Assembly (NCBI GenBank): GCA_964474655.1
Contig: CAYYTU010000079.1
Coordinates: 1 to 11,863 of the forward strand
From: CAYYTU01 sp964474655
GTDB taxonomy: Bacteria > Chloroflexota > Anaerolineae > B4-G1
DNA: 11,863 nt
Direction: 5' to 3'
Positions 8,002 to 11,863 of the stretch are shown here, piece by piece. The notes beneath the pieces were generated by a model. It was not told the origin of the DNA. It searched no databases and saw nothing but the letters and a program-made list of their open reading frames with translations. Made by a program: the position numbers and the translations under genes. Position 1 is the first letter of the stretch; each line of letters starts with the position of its first letter.

Positions 8002-8101
8002 NNNNNNNNNNNNNNNNNNNNNNNNNNNNNNNNNNNNNNNNNNNNNNNNNNNNNNNNNNNNNNNNNNNNNNNNNNNNNNNNNNNNNNNNNNNNNNNNNNN
8101 N
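8002..8101. other. Assembly gap (100 N)
   Basis: Exactly 100 N. Both edges show the same short sequence (CCCCAAAA at 7994-8001 and 8102-8109), and CTACT occurs just before the left copy and just after the right one, so the break probably falls within a tandem repeat. The frames on either side differ, so the real length is not 100, and a simple overlap join does not restore one frame. Confidence 0.98.
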
Positions 8102-8601
8102 CCCCAAAACCTACTACCAGAAAAACGGGGAGGCATAAAGAAGACTCATGTAGTAAAGAAGAAACAAAAAGACCCAAAGAAAAAGCAGAAGTAGTAGAAG
8201 AAAGCAACCCTACTCCTGCTCCTGCCCAAAAAGCAGACTACCATCTGACCTATCAGTTACTTTCAGACTTCGGAATCACCGGAACGCCACTGACCGAGCT
8301 GTCTAGCGACAAGAGAATAAACCCTACATTGATCAGAGCCTGGCTTCTCTATCTTGATACGCAAGACTTTGAAGGCAAGCCTGGGTATCTCGTCAACCAA
8401 CTACGGGCCCATCACCAACCCCCAGCGCCGTTCCCCACGTTAGGCGAGTTATCTGAAGATCAGCTGTCTGTATTAAAAAACCTGGCCCGCAGTCGACAAT
8501 GGACAGCTCAGTGGGATCAAGATAAACTAATAGAGGCTGGCATTGAAATAGAGACCGCCGAAATTTGGTATAAACATATGAATAAACGACAGGACCACTG
8601 A
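8102..8601 (+). CDS. Replication initiator, C-terminal half (5' partial)
   Basis: The coding frame after the gap has its first full codon at 8104 and ends at TGA 8599-8601. It opens with a Lys/Glu-rich, low-complexity linker (about 45 residues, A-rich DNA), then a compact domain: 'YQLLSDFGITGTPLTEL', 'INPTLIRAWLLYL', 'KPGYLVNQLRAHHQPP'. This is the C-terminal pattern (FGI...L.EL....P.L..AW.LY......NP.G.....LR....PP) I associate with HTH initiator proteins of Chloroflexota elements. A final helical segment 'FPTLGELSEDQLSVLKNL' follows. It is almost certainly the rest of the gene starting at 7454. parA begins 28 bp downstream, suggesting one operon. Confidence 0.7.
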
Positions 8602-8629
8602 TGAAACAAAGAGGCAAAAGGACAGAGAT

Positions 8630-9415
8630 ATGCCGATAATTGCAGTTGCAAATCAAAAGGGCGGGACAGGCAAAACAACAACAGCAGTGACGATGGGGCA
8701 CAAGCTGGCTCGGAGTGGGCATCGAGTGCTGCTCGTGGATACCGATCCGCAAGGACACGTCTCCACCGCATTGGGGCTGGACAAGCAACCGGGCATCTCG
8801 CGCTTGGTCGACTGGTACCGGGATCGAATTGACGACCCGTTGGTTGCCACCGCCCGCTCTGGGCTTGACGTCATCCCGAGCAACGCCCAGACCAGCGAGG
8901 CCAAGGAAACACTGAGCGGGATGCCTTTCAGCGAGGACTTCCTGGATCGAACGCTGGGGCAACTTGGTAAAGATTACCAGGTCATTATCATAGATTGCGC
9001 CCCCTCGGTCGACGTGCTCCATCGGTCAGCGGTGGTGGCAGCCAATTGGCTGATCGTCCCCACCAAGCTCGACTATCTGGCCGTCGACGGTGTCAACGAA
9101 GTAGTCTTGTTCTTGAGGAATGTCAAGGAGTTTCGCCCAGAGGCGGCTTCCTTATTGGGAGTCTTGCCGACGTTTTTCGACCGTCGGACAAAGGAGACCT
9201 CCGAGCAGCTCAAGACGCTGGTGGATACATTTGGCAATCTCGTGCTTCCGCCCATTCCCATCGACGTTAAGCTGCGGGAATGTCCCTCCTTTGGCAAGAC
9301 GATCTGGGAGTACGCTCCGGATACCAGGAGTATCACCGGTGTTGGCACAAGAGACGGCAAAAGTTACGGCGGATACGAACGGTTTGTCAATCATATTGAG
9401 GAGAAGGTGCTGTGA
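8630..9415 (+). CDS. parA: ParA-family partition ATPase
   Basis: This 261-aa protein has the deviant Walker A motif KGGTGKTT (residues 10-17) with the signature Lys, followed by 'LLVDTDPQGHVSTALGL' (Walker A' region) and 'YQVIIIDCAPSV' (Walker B). 'DYLAVDGV' and 'VLPTFFDRRTKET' are typical of ParA/Soj proteins. It has no extra N-terminal HTH domain, so it is a small (type Ib/Soj-like) ParA. It uses ATP-dependent nucleoid binding to segregate plasmid or element copies. The start is supported by AAAGGA (8617-8622), 7 nt before ATG. The next gene starts within the stop codon (GTGA overlap), indicating translational coupling. No ParB-HTH gene is visible, so the partner is probably the small downstream protein. 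Confidence 0.95.
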   Translation: MPIIAVANQKGGTGKTTTAVTMGHKLARSGHRVLLVDTDPQGHVSTALGLDKQPGISRLVDWYRDRIDDPLVATARSGLDVIPSNAQTSEAKETLSGMPFSEDFLDRTLGQLGKDYQVIIIDCAPSVDVLHRSAVVAANWLIVPTKLDYLAVDGVNEVVLFLRNVKEFRPEAASLLGVLPTFFDRRTKETSEQLKTLVDTFGNLVLPPIPIDVKLRECPSFGKTIWEYAPDTRSITGVGTRDGKSYGGYERFVNHIEEKVL

Positions 9416-9554
9416 GCAAGCGTAGACAGGCGACCGGCGATGACGCCCGCGCGGCCTTGGAGGATCTGGAGCGGCTGGATGAAGAGCGGCGTCTGTCCAA
9501 GGCGGAGCGGGAGCGAAGGAAGCGAGAGGCGGAGCGCGTACGCGGCCGCTACGA
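9412..9554 (+). CDS. Small charged protein overlapping parA, candidate ParB-type partner (3' end lost in gap)
   Basis: The GTG start at 9412 overlaps the parA stop by 4 bp and has a good Shine-Dalgarno AGGAG (9399-9403), 8 nt upstream. The visible 47 residues are very rich in Arg, Glu and Lys (MSKRRQATGDD, then a long helical stretch 'RLSKAERERRKREAERVRG') and end at 'RGRY' before the N run. In small-ParA loci the gene in this position encodes the centromere-binding adaptor, often a ribbon-helix-helix protein with a basic, flexible N-terminus that stimulates ParA. Position and charge fit that, but the DNA-binding domain itself would be inside the gap, so the role is inferred. No frame after the gap can be joined with confidence. 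Confidence 0.6.
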
Positions 9555-9654
9555 NNNNNNNNNNNNNNNNNNNNNNNNNNNNNNNNNNNNNNNNNNNNNN
9601 NNNNNNNNNNNNNNNNNNNNNNNNNNNNNNNNNNNNNNNNNNNNNNNNNNNNNN
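9555..9654. other. Assembly gap (100 N)
   Basis: Exactly 100 N; true length unknown. Direct repeats start within 12 bp of its right edge, so more repeat units may be hidden in it. Confidence 0.98.
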
Positions 9655-9665
9655 CGGGTTTTGCA

Positions 9666-9750
9666 CTCCAACGGGGCCGTTGAATGGCCCCGTTCAATGG
9701 GCACGTTGAAAATGCAAGGTGGCCGTTCAACGGGCACCTTCAACGGCCCC
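9666..9750. repeat. Array of 13-bp repeats downstream of parA: candidate centromere (parS-like) or iterons
   Basis: Degenerate 13-bp units (consensus about GTTCAAYGGGCMC, with TTCAA/TTGAA cores) start at 9666, 9679, 9692 and 9705, then, after a 7-bp offset, at 9725 and 9738. Thirteen is not a multiple of three, arguing against a coding repeat. The stretch also holds a 9-bp hairpin (AACGGGGCC 9670-9678 / GGCCCCGTT 9686-9694) and a 25-bp near-perfect dyad (9716-9740). Its position right after the parA operon suggests binding sites for the partition adaptor or the initiator. Confidence 0.6.
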
Positions 9751-9755
9751 TCTTG

Positions 9756-9781
9756 GGCTCTTAGATTGCGTTCTAAGCGCC
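9756..9781. terminator. Hairpin after the repeat array, possible terminator
   Basis: CTTAGA (9760-9765) and TCTAAG (9772-9777) form a stem around a 6-nt loop. With one mismatch it extends outward by GGC/GCC to 9756-9781 (9 of 10 positions paired). There is no U-tract. It could end the parA operon transcript or be part of the control region of the next gene pair. Confidence 0.3.
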
Positions 9782-9811
9782 TTACAGACGAACAAGGTGG
9801 TAAGCTATACC
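9781..9811 (+). promoter_or_regulatory. Weak candidate promoter of the effector/NLR pair
   Basis: CTTACA (9781-9786, 4 of 6 to TTGACA) and TATACC (9806-9811, 4 of 6 to TATAAT) are 19 bp apart, longer than ideal. The region 9812-9934 is an untranslated leader of over 100 bp with a 9-bp tandem (GCCTCTAAC/GCCTCTAAA, 9826-9843) and no other visible feature. Confidence 0.25.
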
Positions 9812-9934
9812 GCGTGTGAAAAACGGCCTCTAACGCCTCTAAAGCTCTTTTGTTTGCCCCATCGAGTTGGGAGCGGAGAGCGCCGTTTTCGATTGGATCT
9901 TGATCTTGGAAAGCGAACACAGGAGGAACCGACG

Positions 9935-10375
9935 ATGGAACCGTTGAGCTTGATCGTGACCGCCGTGACCACCGGCGCCGCGCTGGGCCTGAAGCCGACG
10001 GCCGAGCAGGCCGTCAAGGACGGCTACGCCGCGCTGAAGCAGCTGCTCATCGACCGCTACGGCGACCAGGTCGACGTGACTGATGCGGTCGCGAACGTGG
10101 AGGCCAAGCCGGATTCCGAGGGACGCCAGTTGGTGCTTGAGGAGGAGCTGGAATCTACCGCTGCGCCTAGGGATAAGGAGCTGCTCCGCCAGGCCCAGGC
10201 CCTGCTGAAGGCTGCCCAGCCCGAGCGTGACGTCACGGCTGAATCTTCAGCCGTGACCGTCACCGCCAGCGACCACTCCGTCGCCGTCGGCGGCGACGTG
10301 GGCGGGAGCGTGACCAATATCCAAGGCGACGGCAACGTGGTCGGCGATAACAGCGAGAGTAACGTGCGAAAGTAA
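9935..10375 (+). CDS. HeLo/Bell-like small effector candidate with C-terminal amyloid-type motif
   Basis: The ATG at 9935 has an ideal Shine-Dalgarno AGGAGG (9921-9926) 8 nt upstream; longer in-frame starts would read through leader DNA. The 146-aa product opens with a hydrophobic helix (residues 3-19, PLSLIVTAVTTGAALGL), then 'AEQAVKDGYAALKQLLIDRYG' in a second helix and further helices to about residue 100. This pattern (M-D/E-P-x-x-L-I-V-x-A-L) matches small proteins found beside NLR-like genes and recalls the Bell domain, the proposed bacterial analogue of the membrane-disrupting fungal HeLo domain. A linker with a palindromic DNA element (AESSAV) leads to a Gly/Val/Asn-rich tail (108-146) with DHSVAVGGD and NIQGDGN. 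The same motif opens the next protein. Predicted role: a membrane-active or otherwise toxic effector triggered by the NLR. That role is inference. Confidence 0.85.
   Translation: MEPLSLIVTAVTTGAALGLKPTAEQAVKDGYAALKQLLIDRYGDQVDVTDAVANVEAKPDSEGRQLVLEEELESTAAPRDKELLRQAQALLKAAQPERDVTAESSAVTVTASDHSVAVGGDVGGSVTNIQGDGNVVGDNSESNVRK
10232..10257. repeat. Palindromic element inside the effector gene
   Basis: A perfect inverted repeat with 12-bp arms (GTCACGGCTGAA / TTCAGCCGTGAC) around TC. Its core CGGCTGAATCTTCAGCCG (10236-10253) recurs exactly at 11740-11757 in the downstream NLR gene, read in the same frame (AESSA in both). It lies in the linker between the helical domain and the motif tail. Confidence 0.8.
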
Positions 10376-10408
10376 AACGTAAAACGTAATGCGTAATGCG
10401 TAAGGGAG
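10374..10408. repeat. Heptamer tandem repeat forming the effector-NLR spacer and its ribosome-binding site
   Basis: Four consecutive 7-bp units start at 10374, 10381, 10388 and 10395 (AAAACGT twice, then AATGCGT twice). They are followed in phase by AAGGGAG (10402-10408), which supplies the Shine-Dalgarno of the NLR gene 7 nt before its ATG. The first unit overlaps the TAA stop of the effector gene. Almost the whole 40-bp intergenic spacer is repeat-derived. Confidence 0.75.
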
Positions 10409-10415
10409 TTATCCG

Positions 10416-11863
10416 ATGACGGTTTCGGCGCAGGATCATAGCGTTGGTGTCGGCGGGGACGCGCGTGACATCTTCAACGTCCACATCGAGGGCCAGCCGC
10501 GCCCGCCGGCCTACGATCCGCCGGACCCGCCCGACCCCGACGGCCCCATCCCCGACCCCGGCCCGCTGCCGCCCGGCTCCCGCCTGCTCTTCCAGCGCAA
10601 CGCCCGCTTCACCGGCCGCCAGGGGCCCCTCAAGCGCCTGGCCCAGGCGCTGCTCCACGGCGAAGGCGCCACCCTCGTCACCCAGGCCGTGCAGGGTATG
10701 GGCGGCGTGGGCAAGACCCAGCTGGCCATCGCCTTCGCCCACCGCTACGGGCGCTTCTTCCACGGCGTGCACTGGATCAACGCCGCGCAGCCGGAGGGCA
10801 TCGCGAGCGAGATCGCCGCCTGTGGGCGGGCGATGGATCTGCAGCCCTGGCCGGGGAAGTTGCCCGACCAACTGGCGGTGACACTGCGGACCTGGAGAGC
10901 AAACGGGGCCCGCCTGATCATCCTGGACAATCTGGAGGACGTGGGCGCGGCCCGCCAGTGGCTGGGGCGCTTGTGCGGCGGGCCGCTGCGCGTGCTGCTC
11001 ACCGCGCGGCGCACCGATTGGCCCGCCGATATGGACCTGCGCCCCTTGCGCTTGGACACCTTCACGCCGGAGGAGAGCCGCGCCTTCCTGCGTAAGACTT
11101 CCGAGGTTTCCGAAACCTCGGAAGTCTTGGACGCCCTGGCCGAGCGTCTGGGCCACCTGCCGCTGGCGCTGGAGCTGGCCGGGCGTTACCTGAAGCGCTA
11201 CCGCCGCAAGCGCGTGGCGGATTACCTGGAGGAGCTGGACGAGATGATGAGCCACCGCTCGATGCGGAACTGGCGCCAGGAGCTGGGCAACCCCACCGGC
11301 CACGACCTGGACCTGATGGCCACCTTCGCCCTGAGCTGGGAGGAGGTGGAGCAGGAGACGGCCCGGCGGCTCTTCCTGATGGCCGGCTACTGCGCCCCCA
11401 ACGAGCCGATTCCGTACGAGCTGCTGGAGCGGGCCGCCGACCTGGGCCAGGACCAATGCGACGAGGCCCTGGACCGCCTGACCGGCCTGGGCCTGCTGGA
11501 GCTGCCCGATGACGCACAAGACACCGGCCCCACCATCCACCCCCTGCTGGCCGAATACGCCCGCGCCCTGATTCTTAATGCTCAAGTCTCAACTCTTGAT
11601 TCTCAATTCTCCATTCTCGATTCTTTAGCCGACACCCTGGCCACGATGACCTACCAGGCCCTCGAAACCGGCCTCCCAGAGCGCTTCCAGCCCCTGCGGC
11701 CCCACGCCCGCGCCGTGGCCGAGTGGGCCGAAAAAGCCGCGGCTGAATCTTCAGCCGCTGAAGATTCAGCTGTGGAGAACGCCGGTACGCTGTGGAACAA
11801 CCTGGGCTCCCATTTGGACGATGTGGCCGACTACGCGGGCGCGCGGGCCAGCTACGAGCGGGC
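10416..11863 (+). CDS. NLR-like STAND ATPase (NB-ARC plus TPR) with N-terminal signalling motif (3' partial)
   Basis: Open from ATG 10416 (GGGAG at 10404-10408) to the window edge, 482 codons. Residues 1-26 hold a short motif (TVSAQDHSVGVGGD, then FNVHIEG) shared with the tail of the preceding protein. A Pro-rich linker follows (27-54). An NB-ARC NTPase comes next: P-loop GMGGVGKT (94-101), Walker B LIILDN (about 167-172), 'LLTARR' sensor-like (about 190), GHLPLALELAG (about 245-255, the GxP motif) and 'IHPLLAEYAR' (about 374-383), in the place of the MHD/winged-helix end. TPR repeats begin near 455 (LWNNLGSHLDDVADYAGARASYER, split over two helices). No catalytic effector domain precedes the NTPase, so output must go through a partner, most simply the adjacent small protein. 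Sensing would be by the TPRs, activation by ATP-driven oligomerisation. Three repeat insertions interrupt the gene in frame. Confidence 0.93.
   Translation, partial: MTVSAQDHSVGVGGDARDIFNVHIEGQPRPPAYDPPDPPDPDGPIPDPGPLPPGSRLLFQRNARFTGRQGPLKRLAQALLHGEGATLVTQAVQGMGGVGKTQLAIAFAHRYGRFFHGVHWINAAQPEGIASEIAACGRAMDLQPWPGKLPDQLAVTLRTWRANGARLIILDNLEDVGAARQWLGRLCGGPLRVLLTARRTDWPADMDLRPLRLDTFTPEESRAFLRKTSEVSETSEVLDALAERLGHLPLALELAGRYLKRYRRKRVADYLEELDEMMSHRSMRNWRQELGNPTGHDLDLMATFALSWEEVEQETARRLFLMAGYCAPNEPIPYELLERAADLGQDQCDEALDRLTGLGLLELPDDAQDTGPTIHPLLAEYARALILNAQVSTLDSQFSILDSLADTLATMTYQALETGLPERFQPLRPHARAVAEWAEKAAAESSAAEDSAVENAGTLWNNLGSHLDDVADYAGARASYER
11094..11128. repeat. 35-bp perfect palindrome inserted in frame in the NLR gene
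   Basis: Two 17-bp arms (AAGACTTCCGAGGTTTC at 11094-11110 and its exact inverse at 11112-11128) flank a single C. It encodes KTSEVSETSEV in the loop just before the GHLPLAL motif, a place where NB-ARC proteins vary in length. Its base order differs from the flanking GC-rich gene, suggesting insertion of a REP/RPE-like element. Confidence 0.85.
11571..11626. repeat. Eight tandem heptamers inside the NLR gene
   Basis: Eight contiguous 7-bp units (consensus ATTCTCA) fill 11571-11626 exactly, forming an AT-rich island in a strongly GC-rich gene. They are translated without a stop as roughly residues 386-404 (LNAQVSTLDSQFSILDSL). The 56 bp is not a multiple of three, so insertion must have been compensated or have replaced some native sequence. 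Confidence 0.8.
11739..11770. repeat. Second copy of the palindromic element, in inverted duplicate, in the NLR gene
   Basis: GCTGAATCTTCAGC (11742-11755) and its exact inverse (11757-11770) flank a single C, the same arm-C-arm plan as the palindrome at 11094-11128. The left half extends to a 20-bp palindrome (11739-11758) whose 18-bp core equals that in the effector gene. It encodes AESSAAEDSA in the linker just before the TPRs. Confidence 0.8.

Noticed and set aside
8601..8639. A 12-codon ATG frame (MKQRGKRTEICR) between the initiator and parA
   Set aside because: It overlaps the parA ribosome-binding site and start; nothing supports translation beyond chance.
9666..9750. CRISPR array
   Set aside because: The units are 13 bp, degenerate and contiguous with no unique spacers, and no cas genes are present.
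9655..9819. Continuation of the small parA-linked gene after the gap (one frame is open to 9819)
   Set aside because: The frame is arbitrary because the gap length is unknown, and most of the stretch is a 13-bp repeat array that does not keep a triplet register.
10260..11585. A 441-codon open frame on the minus strand opposite the NLR gene
   Set aside because: It is rich in Gln, Gly, Ala and Arg without domains, mirrors the GC-rich codons of the clear NB-ARC gene, and its low-complexity parts are complement readings of the heptamer repeats.

Overview
The window reads like a scaffold from an uncultured Chloroflexota bacterium (Anaerolineae/Caldilineae-like). This rests on family recognition: GC-rich secreted multidomain proteins that end in an 'FLPLIIR/YLPLVMR' tail, an initiator/ParA cassette of a type I associate with that phylum, and STAND-NTPase genes carrying short palindromic and heptamer repeats. 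Three runs of exactly 100 N (5842-5941, 8002-8101, 9555-9654) are scaffold gaps of unknown true length. Reading frames do not connect across them, so the genes they interrupt are given as halves. Every credible gene is on the plus strand.

Region 1 (1-6109) holds two large extracytoplasmic proteins. The first lacks its 5' end. It is a mosaic of a beta-helix, a seven-bladed propeller that interrupts the helix, an Ig-like domain interrupted by a second seven-bladed (Reg_prop-type) propeller, and an Fn3-like domain. The second has a signal peptide, an I9-like N-terminal domain and about four long beta-rich repeats, and is cut by a gap. The fragment after the gap ends in the same type of C-terminal tail as the first protein.

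Region 2 (6110-6882) has no intact gene. It holds a strong terminator hairpin, a structured GC-rich stretch, a tandem 16-bp repeat, a tRNA 3'-end-like sequence, a decayed tyrosine-recombinase remnant (6557-6769) and a good sigma-70-type promoter. It looks like the scarred edge of an integrated element.

Region 3 (6883-9750) is a plasmid/integrative-element maintenance cassette: an XRE-family regulator, a winged-helix replication initiator (split by a gap), ParA, a small charged protein whose start overlaps the parA stop, and then an array of 13-bp repeats that could be the centromere or iteron site.

Region 4 (9935-11863) is the most interesting part. A 146-aa protein with a HeLo/Bell-like helical N-terminus lies 40 bp upstream of an NB-ARC/TPR (STAND, NLR-like) protein that runs off the window. 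The C-terminal tail of the small protein and the extreme N-terminus of the NLR share a short motif (11 of 14 residues identical, 8 of those 11 with different codons). That is the layout expected of an effector/NLR pair that signals through an amyloid-type motif, as in prokaryotic NLR immunity or regulated cell death. The same palindromic DNA element lies in linkers of both genes in the same reading frame. Heptamer repeats form the spacer between the genes and interrupt the NLR gene. The amyloid-pair interpretation is inference; the shared motif and the repeats are directly visible.
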